Assembly (NCBI GenBank): GCA_011051425.1
Contig: DRLF01000106.1
Span: 1-16,647, forward strand
Reading direction: 5' to 3'
DNA: 16,647 bases
Source of the DNA: Thiolapillus brandeum
GTDB lineage: Bacteria; Pseudomonadota; Gammaproteobacteria; Chromatiales; Chromatiaceae
Within the stretch, counting starts at the first letter, position 1. Each line of letters opens with the position of its first letter. Shown piece after piece: positions 6,910 to 13,354 of the stretch. Under the pieces are notes generated by a model. That model was not told the DNA's origin. It saw only the letters and a program-made list of their open reading frames with translations, and did no database searches. Made by a program: the position numbers and the translations under genes.

Positions 6910-8186
6910 TGGATGCGCTGTTCCTGTTTCTGGGGCTGCTGTTTCTGTTGCTCATCGGCGTGCCCATTGCGATCAGTCTGGGGCTGTCCAGCCTGCTGTT
7001 TACCTTGCTGGCGACCGATGACTCGCCCATTATCATCGCCCAGAAGCTGTTCGACACCATGGAGCACACCACGCTTCTGGCGATTCCCTTTTTCATTCTC
7101 TCGGCACATTTTCTGACCACCGGCGGTGTGTCCCAGCGGCTGGTGGATTTTGCCAAGGCCGCAGTGGGCTGGATGCCGGGAGGGCTGGCCATGGCGACCG
7201 TGGTGGCCTGCATGTTCTTTGCCGCCATTTCCGGATCCTCGCCGGCCACGGTGGTGGCTATCGGGTCCATCATGATTCCCGGCATGATCGCGGCGGGATA
7301 CGACAAGCGCTTCGCCGTGGGGGTGGTGGCCACCTCCGGCAGCATGGGCATCCTGATCCCGCCGTCCATTCCCATGATCGTGTATGCCGATGCGGTGGAG
7401 GAATCCGTGGGCAAGATGTTCATCGCCGGCATCCTGCCGGGTGTGCTCATGGGCGTGTTTCTCATGACCGCCACCTGGGTGGCTGCCCGAAAGATGAATA
7501 TTCCCAGCGAACCCTGGCTGGGCTGGCGGCATCTGTTCCAGTGCTTCATGCGCGCTTTCTGGGGATTGCTGCTGATTCTCATCGTGGTTGGCGGTATCTA
7601 TGGCGGCGTGTTCACCCCCACGGAAGCTGCTGCCGTCGCGGCCGTGTACTCTGCCTTCATCGCGCTGTTCGTGCACAGGGACATGGGGTTGAAAAAAGTG
7701 CCGGAGGTGATGCTGGATTCCGCCAAGATGACTTCCATGCTGCTGTTCATTATCGCCTGCGCCATGATTTTTGCCCATGTACTCACCGAGGAACGCATTC
7801 CCCAGGAGCTGGCCCAGTCGGTATTGTCTTCCGATCCACAGCCGTGGATGTTTCTGCTCATGGTGAACGTGATCCTGTGGTTTGCCGGGGACTTCATGGA
7901 GCCTTCCGCCATCCTGCTGATCCTGGCGCCCCTGTTTCATCCGATTGCGACTTCCCTGGGTATCGATCCTATCCACCTGGGCATCGTCATGACCACCAAC
8001 ATGGAAGTGGGCATGATCACACCGCCGGTGGGGCTGAATCTGTACGTGGCGGCCGGGCTTTCCGGTATGAGTCTGGGGGAAGTCACCCGAGCGGCTCTTC
8101 CGTGGATGGGAGTACTGATCCTGGCGCTGCTGGTGATCACCTACGTGCCCTGGCTGAGCCTGTTCCTGGTTTCCCAACTGTTCTGA
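6909..8186 (+). CDS. dctM: TRAP transporter large permease subunit, DctM
   Basis: A 425-residue, highly hydrophobic protein of the usual DctM length (about 425) with roughly 11-12 membrane segments. It forms the ion-coupled translocation path with DctQ. Conserved family segments are present: GSSPATVVAIGSIM, the SGSMGILIPPSIPMIVY loop, GVFTPTEAAAVAAVY and the C-terminal TPPVGLNLYVAAG. The start ATG overlaps the dctQ stop (TGATG), so translation is coupled. The gene is intact. With dctP and dctQ it completes a full TRAP system, and oxyR follows after only 13 bases on the same strand. Confidence 0.95.
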   Translation: MDALFLFLGLLFLLLIGVPIAISLGLSSLLFTLLATDDSPIIIAQKLFDTMEHTTLLAIPFFILSAHFLTTGGVSQRLVDFAKAAVGWMPGGLAMATVVACMFFAAISGSSPATVVAIGSIMIPGMIAAGYDKRFAVGVVATSGSMGILIPPSIPMIVYADAVEESVGKMFIAGILPGVLMGVFLMTATWVAARKMNIPSEPWLGWRHLFQCFMRAFWGLLLILIVVGGIYGGVFTPTEAAAVAAVYSAFIALFVHRDMGLKKVPEVMLDSAKMTSMLLFIIACAMIFAHVLTEERIPQELAQSVLSSDPQPWMFLLMVNVILWFAGDFMEPSAILLILAPLFHPIATSLGIDPIHLGIVMTTNMEVGMITPPVGLNLYVAAGLSGMSLGEVTRAALPWMGVLILALLVITYVPWLSLFLVSQLF

Positions 8187-8199
8187 TACACTCCACAGC

Positions 8200-9132
8200 A
8201 TGACACTGAACGAACTCAAATACATTGTCGCCGTTGCCCGGGCAAGGCATTTCGGCAAGGCGGCGGAAGCCTGTTTCATCAGTCAGCCTACCCTGAGCGT
8301 GGCAGTGCGAAAGCTCGAAAACGAACTGGGTGTGGAGCTGTTCGAGAGGCGCCAGGGTGAAGTCACGGTAACGCCTGTCGGTGAACAGGTGGTTGCACAG
8401 GCCCAGCGTGTGCTGGAGGAGGCCGGGGTGATCAGGGAGATCGTCGAACATGGCCGGGATCAGCTTGCGGCGCCCCTGCGCCTCGGCGCCATCTACACCA
8501 TCGGCCCCTATCTGTTTCCTCATCTGATCACTGAACTGGCGGAGCGCGCGCCTCAGATGCCGCTCATCATCGAAGAGAACTACACCCACGTGCTCTCTGA
8601 AAAACTCAAGCAGGGAGAGGTTGACGCCATTCTGATCTCCCTGCCGTTCGAGGAGCACGGCATACTCACACTGCCTCTGTACGAAGAGTCTTTCGTGGCG
8701 CTGATTCCGAGCTCTCATCCCCTGAATGCCAAGGAGCGGCTCAGCATGGAAGACATCAGCAGGGAAAAGGTGCTTCTGCTGGGATCGGGGCATTGCTTTC
8801 GGGACCAGGTGCTGGAGGTCTGCCCGGACTGCATAAGAAAGCGCAACATGGCAGAAGGCACTACGGTAGCGGATCTGGAAAGCAGCTCTCTCGAAACCAT
8901 CCGCTACATGGTTGCCAGCGGCATGGGTGTCACCATATTGCCCTGCTCGGCAGCAGGGGCCGATCGCTTCTCAGAACGCCTGGTGAGTATCAAGCGTTTC
9001 GAGGATGTCAGCCCGAGCCGTATCGTAGCGCTGGCATGGCGCAAAAGCTTTCCCCGTCCCCAGGCAATCGATGTTCTTCGTGAAGCTGTCCTGGCAAGTA
9101 AATTGAGTTGTATCAAGCGCTTGGAAACATAA
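8200..9132 (+). CDS. oxyR: OxyR, peroxide-sensing LysR-type regulator
   Basis: A 310-residue LysR-family protein. The N-terminal winged helix-turn-helix covers about residues 1-60 (FGKAAEACFISQPTLSVAVRKLE). The effector domain holds GSGHCFRDQVLEVC, placing redox cysteines at exactly C199 and C208, the positions that form the activating disulfide in E. coli OxyR on exposure to H2O2. A third nearby cysteine, C211, is present. The length also fits OxyR (305 in E. coli). The start at 8200 gives the standard MTLNELKYIVAVA N-terminus. No clear Shine-Dalgarno is visible, and the 13-base gap after dctM suggests read-through from the TRAP operon. An OxyR-type operator begins 20 bases downstream, in front of rubrerythrin, an expected target. 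Confidence 0.93.
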   Translation: MTLNELKYIVAVARARHFGKAAEACFISQPTLSVAVRKLENELGVELFERRQGEVTVTPVGEQVVAQAQRVLEEAGVIREIVEHGRDQLAAPLRLGAIYTIGPYLFPHLITELAERAPQMPLIIEENYTHVLSEKLKQGEVDAILISLPFEEHGILTLPLYEESFVALIPSSHPLNAKERLSMEDISREKVLLLGSGHCFRDQVLEVCPDCIRKRNMAEGTTVADLESSSLETIRYMVASGMGVTILPCSAAGADRFSERLVSIKRFEDVSPSRIVALAWRKSFPRPQAIDVLREAVLASKLSCIKRLET

Positions 9133-9151
9133 CCAAGAATCAGTCTTATTT

Positions 9152-9188
9152 ATAGCCAAATCCTATTGGCTGTATTGCAACAAACAAT
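9152..9188 (+). promoter_or_regulatory. OxyR-type four-tetrad binding site upstream of rubrerythrin
   Basis: The site reads ATAG-N7-CTAT-N7-ATTG-N7-CAAT (tetrads at 9152-9155, 9163-9166, 9174-9177 and 9185-9188). The oxidised OxyR consensus is ATAG-N7-CTAT-N7-ATAG-N7-CTAT, so 14 of 16 tetrad bases match with exact 7-base spacing. The site ends about 24 bases before a TATAGT -10 box, which puts its right end near -37, where OxyR classically activates. The left half also contains the dyad AGCCAA-N6-TTGGCT (9154-9171). Confidence 0.8.
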
Positions 9189-9212
9189 TTCAATTATCTC
9201 CGGTCTTTCAAC

Positions 9213-9218
9213 TATAGT
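9213..9218 (+). promoter_or_regulatory. -10 box TATAGT of the probable OxyR-activated rubrerythrin promoter
   Basis: TATAGT matches the sigma-70 -10 consensus at five of six positions. No good -35 hexamer lies 16-18 bases upstream (the best is TTTCAA at 9188-9193, spacing 19), as is common for activator-dependent promoters. Transcription would begin near 9225, leaving a leader of about 105 bases. Confidence 0.5.
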
Positions 9219-9259
9219 TCATTTCGAGGATGGCTAGACCATTCCGAAATGTACGGGCA

Positions 9260-9284
9260 GCATCCGATAGAGATCTCCGGATGC
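9260..9284 (+). other. Stem-loop in the rubrerythrin mRNA leader
   Basis: GCATCCG (9260-9266) pairs perfectly with CGGATGC (9278-9284) around an 11-base loop. The structure lies in the predicted 5' untranslated region, 45 bases before the start codon. It could stabilise the message or modulate it. No known riboswitch or thermometer is recognised. Confidence 0.4.
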
Positions 9285-9329
9285 ACACACCTTTATGTTT
9301 CCTACTTAACCAAAAAGGAGAGAACAGAC

Positions 9330-9749
9330 ATGTCACTGAAAGGTTCAAAAACTGAACAGCACCTGAAAGACGCCTTCGCCGGCGAATCCCAGGCCAACCG
9401 CCGCTATCTGTATTTTGCCGCCAAAGCAGACGTCGAAGGTTACAACGACGTGGCTGCCGTATTCCGTTCCACCGCGGAAGGCGAAACCGGTCATGCGCAC
9501 GGACACCTGGAATATCTGGAAGAAGTGGGCGATCCGGCTACTGGCCTGCCCATCGGCGGCACTTCCGACAACCTCAAGGCAGCTATTGCCGGTGAGACTC
9601 ACGAGTACACCGATATGTATCCCGGCATGGCGAAGGATGCCCGTGATGAAGGTTTCGATGAAATTGCCGACTGGTTCGAGACCCTGGCCAAGGCCGAGCG
9701 TTCTCACGCCAACCGCTTCCAGAAAGCCCTGGATGCGCTGGACAGCTGA
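9330..9749 (+). CDS. Rubrerythrin (diiron domain only)
   Basis: A 139-residue rubrerythrin-family protein. Such proteins reduce H2O2 at a non-heme diiron site in the cytoplasm, protecting against oxidative stress. All expected ligands are visible: E19 (GESQANRRY), E52-x-x-H55, E89-x-x-E92 and E123-x-x-H126. The usual C-terminal rubredoxin domain with its CxxC pairs is absent and the protein contains no cysteine, so electrons must come from a separate donor. The start at 9330 is supported by AAGGAG at 9315-9320. An in-frame ATG at 9249 lies inside the leader stem-loop region and is rejected. The gene sits behind an OxyR-type operator and heads a cluster with an Fe-S protein and DUF3501, which supports a peroxidase role and suggests a redox partner. 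Confidence 0.93.
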   Translation: MSLKGSKTEQHLKDAFAGESQANRRYLYFAAKADVEGYNDVAAVFRSTAEGETGHAHGHLEYLEEVGDPATGLPIGGTSDNLKAAIAGETHEYTDMYPGMAKDARDEGFDEIADWFETLAKAERSHANRFQKALDALDS

Positions 9750-9763
9750 GTGAAGTAGTTCGA

Positions 9764-9785
9764 CGGGCCGGGATCTCCCGGCCCG
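9764..9785 (+). terminator. GC-rich hairpin between rubrerythrin and the Fe-S gene
   Basis: CGGGCCGGG (9764-9772), loop ATCT, CCCGGCCCG (9777-9785) form a perfect 9-bp stem followed by only GTTTG. The Shine-Dalgarno of the next gene begins six bases later. It could be a partial terminator or an RNA-stabilising hairpin that makes the rubrerythrin message more abundant than the downstream genes. Confidence 0.5.
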
Positions 9786-9807
9786 GTTTGAAGGAGGAGA
9801 CAGAAAC

Positions 9808-11136
9808 ATGAGCAATCGACGCGAAGGCAGTCTGGAAGCGCCCACAAGGCATGCGCTGGACTGGCAGAACCCGGATTTCTACAACGAAGAAAAACTGCTG
9901 ACGGAAATGGAACGGGTGTTCGATATCTGTCATGGATGCCGGCGTTGCGTCAGCCTCTGTCATGCCTTTCCCACCCTGTTCGATCTGGTGGATGAGTCCG
10001 ACACCATGGAAATGGACGGTGTGGACAAGAAAGATTACTGGAAGGTCGTGGATCACTGTTATCTGTGTGATCTGTGCTTCCTGACCAAATGCCCCTATGT
10101 ACCGCCCCACGAGTGGAACCTGGATTTTCCACACCTCATGCTGCAGGCCAAGGCGGTGCATTTCAAGAATCACGGTGCAAAGATCCGGGACAGGATCCTG
10201 TCTGCTACCGATACGGTGCCCAGGCTGGCAGGCATTCCCATCGTCGCCGGTGTGGTCAATACCATGAACGCCAACCGGGGTTTCCGCAAACTGCTGGAAA
10301 AAACCCTGGGAGTGGATCACGATGCCGTGATCCCAAAATATACCAGCAAACCCCTGCGCAAGCGTATCAGCCCCAAATCTGATGTCCAGGGAGAGACTGC
10401 AGGCCGTACAACGGGCAAGGTCGCTCTGTTCGCCACCTGTTACGGCAACAACAACCAGCCGGATATGGGCGAAGACCTGCTGGCCGTGTTCGAGCACAAT
10501 GGCATCCCTGTGACCCTTGCCGAGAAAGAGCGCTGCTGTGGCATGCCAAAGCTGGAGCTGGGCGATCTGCAGGCAGTGGCCGAGGCCAAGGAAGTGAACA
10601 TCCCGGCACTGGTGAAGATGATCGATGCAGGCTGGGATATCGTGGCGCCCATACCGTCCTGCGTGCTCATGTTCAAGCAGGAACTGCCACTGATGTTTCC
10701 CGATGACGAAGATGTACTGAAGGTGCGCGATCACATTTTCGACCCTTTCGAGTACCTGATGCTGAGACACAGGGAAGGCAAGCTGAACACCGATTTCAGG
10801 CATCCCCTGGGCAAGGTGGCCTACCACGTGGCCTGCCACCAGCGCGTGCAGCGTATTGGCATGAAGACCCGGGAACTGCTGCAGCTGGTGCCGGATACCC
10901 AAGTGCAGGCCATCGAACGCTGTTCCGGTCACGACGGCACCTATGCGGTGAAGAAGGAGTTCCATGCCATTTCCATGAAACTGGTGCGTCCGGTGGCCAA
11001 CAAAGTGAAGCAGTTCGAGCCGGATCACCTGACCAGTGACTGCATCATGGCGGGGCATCATATTGCTCATGCGCTGGATGACGGTCACAAGGCAGAACAT
11101 CCGCTGGCTCTGTTGCGCAAGGCTTACGGCATCTGA
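9808..11136 (+). CDS. Ferredoxin plus CCG-domain Fe-S protein (HdrD/GlpC/GlcF-like)
   Basis: A 442-residue cytoplasmic-looking electron-transfer protein. The N-terminal part has two [4Fe-4S] motifs: C41-x2-C44-x2-C47-x3-C51 and C84-x2-C87-x2-C90-x4-C95-P. Two CCG-like repeats follow. The first has C211, C243-C244-G and C285. The second has C343, C372 in RCSGHDG (one Cys instead of the usual CC) and C412. This architecture is shared with heterodisulfide reductase subunit D, GlpC and the glycolate oxidase subunit GlcF, where CCG cysteines bind a special Fe-S cluster. No flavin dehydrogenase partner is adjacent. It lies between rubrerythrin and DUF3501, so an electron-transfer role in peroxide defence is inferred, not shown. 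AAGGAGGAG at 9791-9799 supports the ATG at 9808. Confidence 0.9.
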   Translation: MSNRREGSLEAPTRHALDWQNPDFYNEEKLLTEMERVFDICHGCRRCVSLCHAFPTLFDLVDESDTMEMDGVDKKDYWKVVDHCYLCDLCFLTKCPYVPPHEWNLDFPHLMLQAKAVHFKNHGAKIRDRILSATDTVPRLAGIPIVAGVVNTMNANRGFRKLLEKTLGVDHDAVIPKYTSKPLRKRISPKSDVQGETAGRTTGKVALFATCYGNNNQPDMGEDLLAVFEHNGIPVTLAEKERCCGMPKLELGDLQAVAEAKEVNIPALVKMIDAGWDIVAPIPSCVLMFKQELPLMFPDDEDVLKVRDHIFDPFEYLMLRHREGKLNTDFRHPLGKVAYHVACHQRVQRIGMKTRELLQLVPDTQVQAIERCSGHDGTYAVKKEFHAISMKLVRPVANKVKQFEPDHLTSDCIMAGHHIAHALDDGHKAEHPLALLRKAYGI

Positions 11137-11141
11137 GTCCC

Positions 11142-11304
11142 GTCGGGCTGAAGCCCGACCTGCCAGACCATAGGTTGGCCTTCAGCCCAACAACCCCGGC
11201 CCGGCCCATCCGGTATGTATCGGATCGTAGGTTGGGCTTCAGCCCAACACCCCGGCCCGGCTAGTCAGGCATGTATTGCAATGCAGGTTGGGCTTCAGCC
11301 CAAC
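11142..11304. repeat. Cluster of four REP-like palindromes, three in tandem at 56-57 bases
   Basis: Short 18-base palindromes with 7-base arms and 4-base loops lie at 11142-11159 (GTCGGGC-TGAA-GCCCGAC), 11174-11191 (one arm mismatched), 11231-11248 and 11287-11304. The last two are identical GTTGGGC-TTCA-GCCCAAC. Copies two to four are spaced 57 and 56 bases apart. The intervening sequence is also partly conserved (CCCCGGCCCGGC and an ATGTAT block), so the array looks like a tandemly repeated unit. The form matches intergenic REP/BIME elements of Proteobacteria. The array sits between the stop of the Fe-S gene and the start of DUF3501, and could affect mRNA stability or termination. Confidence 0.85.
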
Positions 11305-11325
11305 ACCAGCAGCAGGAGTAGAGAA

Positions 11326-11910
11326 ATGAACAAACTGAAACGCGAAGATCTCATGAGCCTGGAAGAATATGACCAGGCCCGCCCCGAATTTCGCCAGAAG
11401 GTCATGGCGCACAAGAAGAACCGACTGGTGCGGCTGAATGAAAATGCCGCGCTGTATTTCGAGGATCAGCTTACCATGCAGTATCAGGTTCAGGAAATGC
11501 TGCGTATCGAGAAGATTTTTAACGCACAGGGCATTCAGGAAGAGCTGGATACCTACAATCCCCTGATTCCCGATGGCAGCAACTGGAAGGTCACTTTCAT
11601 GCTCGAATACCCTGATGTGGAAGAGCGCAAGAAAATGCTGGCGCGTCTCACCGGCATCGAGGAAAAAGTCTGGGTGCGTGTGGACGATCTGGAAAAGGTG
11701 TATCCCATCGCCAATGAAGACCTGGAACGTACGACTGAAGAAAAGACTTCCAGCGTGCATTTCATGCGTTTTGAACTGACGGATGAGATGATCGTTGCTG
11801 CGAAGCAGGGAGCGCCTGTCAGCATGGGTATCGATCATGACGAGTTCACCGTGGAGGTTTCGCCTGTGGCAGTGGAAACCGCGGCTTCGCTGGTGAATGA
11901 TTTGCGCTAA
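11326..11910 (+). CDS. DUF3501 family protein
   Basis: A 194-residue soluble protein with no signal peptide, membrane segment or cysteine. It begins MNKLKREDLMSLEEYDQARPEFR, which I recognise as the DUF3501 N-terminus. No biochemical function is known to me. Genes of this family often stand beside rubrerythrin and CCG-type Fe-S proteins, as here, which suggests a shared redox or stress pathway. The ATG at 11326 is preferred because AGGAG at 11314-11318 lies 7 bases upstream. The frame stays open through the upstream REP-like repeats to an ATG at 11215, and using that start would add about 37 spurious residues translated from the repeats. The C-terminal half (DDLEKVYPIANED through MGIDHDEFTVEV) is acidic. 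No catalytic motif is evident. Confidence 0.88.
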   Translation: MNKLKREDLMSLEEYDQARPEFRQKVMAHKKNRLVRLNENAALYFEDQLTMQYQVQEMLRIEKIFNAQGIQEELDTYNPLIPDGSNWKVTFMLEYPDVEERKKMLARLTGIEEKVWVRVDDLEKVYPIANEDLERTTEEKTSSVHFMRFELTDEMIVAAKQGAPVSMGIDHDEFTVEVSPVAVETAASLVNDLR

Positions 11911-11976
11911 AGCGTCTGTCCGGGGAGAGCTTTCCGGTGTTCTGCGATCGCGCAGGGCCTTTGCAGGTGCTGTAAA

Positions 11977-13347
11977 ATGCCAGCAATGCATGTACACCGA
12001 CTTCCCGATTGCACGGACGTTCCCCGTCTCTACCGGAAACTGCGCCATTTTCCCTGGGCGTTCTGGCTGGACAGCGGTGGCGGCGAGCATCTGGAATATG
12101 GGGGGCGTTATCATATCCTCGTAGCCGACCCGCGTGTCCGCATCATCAGTGAAAACGCGCTGACCACACTTCAGTACCGTGACGGCAGGACAGAAACTAC
12201 CCGGGAGCCGGTGACCGATGTCATTCGGCGAGTATTGCAAGCCGGAAAGGAACACGGCAGTGAACTGCCTTTTTCCGGCGGTGCCGTCGGTTACTTTTCC
12301 TACGATTTCGGCCAGCGCCTCGAAGGGCTGCCTGTACAACAGGGTGGAATTCCGGAAGCGGCCATTGGCATATTCGACTGGGCCATCGTCGTGGATCAGT
12401 ACCAGCACAGTTGCTGGCTGGCGGGCAAGGCCGCTGCCATGCCTCCCGAACTTCCCGCGCTGCTGAGCGCACCTGATGACGGGGTGGCCCTTGAATCCGG
12501 TGGCATGATCGCGGGTGCGCCGAAACACGAAACCACGCGGCAGCAGTATGACCGGGCATTCGAACGCATTCAGCATTACCTGCGTGAAGGTGATTGCTAT
12601 CAGGTCAACTATGCGCAGCGATTCAGCGGCTCTTTCAAGGGTGACAGCTGGCCTTTGTATCTGGCCATGCGTGGCGCCAACCCGTCACCCTACGGTGCCT
12701 ACCTGCCTTTTCCTTTCGGCGACATCCTCAGCTCCTCGCCGGAACAGTTTCTGTCGTTGGAGAACGGGCGGGTGACGACCCGCCCCATCAAGGGCACGCG
12801 GCCCCGCAGTGCCGATGAGCAGTATGATCTGCAACTGGTGGAGGCGCTGGAAAACAGCGAAAAGGACCGGGCGGAAAATCTCATGATCGTGGATCTGCTG
12901 CGCAACGACCTGGGCAGGGTATGTGTACCCGGCAGCATCGAGGTGCCCGAGCTGTTCAGGGTAGAGTCCTATCCGACGGTGCATCACCTGGTAAGTACGG
13001 TAACCGGCGAGCTGGCCAGGGGAGAAGATGCCCTGAGCCTGCTGGCAGCCTGTTTTCCCGGTGGTTCCATCACGGGTGCGCCCAAGCACCGTGCCATGGA
13101 AATCATTCAGGAGCTGGAAGCGTATCCGCGACAGATCTATTGTGGCAGTATTGTCAGGATCGGTTTTGACGGCAACATGGACAGCAATATCGCCATCCGT
13201 ACCCTGCAGATCGATAGCGGCAAAGTGAGCTATCATGCCGGCGGTGGCATCGTGGCGGATTCGAAACCCGATGAGGAATATCAGGAGAGCCTCGACAAGG
13301 CAGCTGCCTTTTTCCGGCTTTTCTCCGCACAACCAGGCGAACTTTGA
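11977..13347 (+). CDS. pabB: Aminodeoxychorismate synthase component I
   Basis: A 456-residue chorismate-binding enzyme, near the 453 of E. coli PabB. With the glutamine amidotransferase PabA it converts chorismate to 4-amino-4-deoxychorismate for p-aminobenzoate and folate synthesis. The lysine in PIKGTRPR (K272) is the PabB-specific nucleophile, where anthranilate synthase TrpE has Ala, so PabB is preferred over TrpE. Other family motifs are LLRNDLGRV, the FPGGSITGAPKHRAM block (360-373) and YHAGGGIVADS near the end. The N-terminal domain matches the TrpE/PabB fold. Either ATG 11977 or ATG 11986 could be the start, and neither has a strong Shine-Dalgarno. A TAAAAT box at 11973-11978 could be a promoter -10, in which case a later start would be used. 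The 66 bases before it hold weak dyads only. pabA and pabC are not in the window. Confidence 0.93.
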   Translation: MPAMHVHRLPDCTDVPRLYRKLRHFPWAFWLDSGGGEHLEYGGRYHILVADPRVRIISENALTTLQYRDGRTETTREPVTDVIRRVLQAGKEHGSELPFSGGAVGYFSYDFGQRLEGLPVQQGGIPEAAIGIFDWAIVVDQYQHSCWLAGKAAAMPPELPALLSAPDDGVALESGGMIAGAPKHETTRQQYDRAFERIQHYLREGDCYQVNYAQRFSGSFKGDSWPLYLAMRGANPSPYGAYLPFPFGDILSSSPEQFLSLENGRVTTRPIKGTRPRSADEQYDLQLVEALENSEKDRAENLMIVDLLRNDLGRVCVPGSIEVPELFRVESYPTVHHLVSTVTGELARGEDALSLLAACFPGGSITGAPKHRAMEIIQELEAYPRQIYCGSIVRIGFDGNMDSNIAIRTLQIDSGKVSYHAGGGIVADSKPDEEYQESLDKAAAFFRLFSAQPGEL

Positions 13348-13354
13348 CAAGCAG

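Noticed and set aside
6861..8279. Minus-strand open frame of 472 codons opposite dctM
   Set aside because: It is a shadow of dctM, very rich in His, Gln and Gly, as expected from the reverse complement of a hydrophobic membrane protein gene. It has no start signal or family features.
9249..9329. Upstream start for rubrerythrin at ATG 9249
   Set aside because: It would run through the leader stem-loop and lacks a Shine-Dalgarno, whereas AAGGAG supports ATG 9330 and the family N-terminus begins there.
9583..11100. Minus-strand open frame of 505 codons opposite the Fe-S gene
   Set aside because: It is a shadow of the CCG-domain gene, whose cysteine motifs and Shine-Dalgarno are clear on the plus strand.
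11142..11304. CRISPR array
   Set aside because: The repeats are short palindromes with partly conserved spacers of variable similarity and only three to four copies, and no cas genes are nearby. REP-like elements explain them better.
11215..11325. Upstream start for DUF3501 at ATG 11215
   Set aside because: The added residues are translated from the REP-like repeats, and AGGAG before ATG 11326 gives a well-supported start that matches the family N-terminus.
12781..12801. TrpE (anthranilate synthase) as the identity of the chorismate-binding enzyme
   Set aside because: The PIKGT motif has the Lys specific to aminodeoxychorismate synthase. TrpE has Ala at this position.
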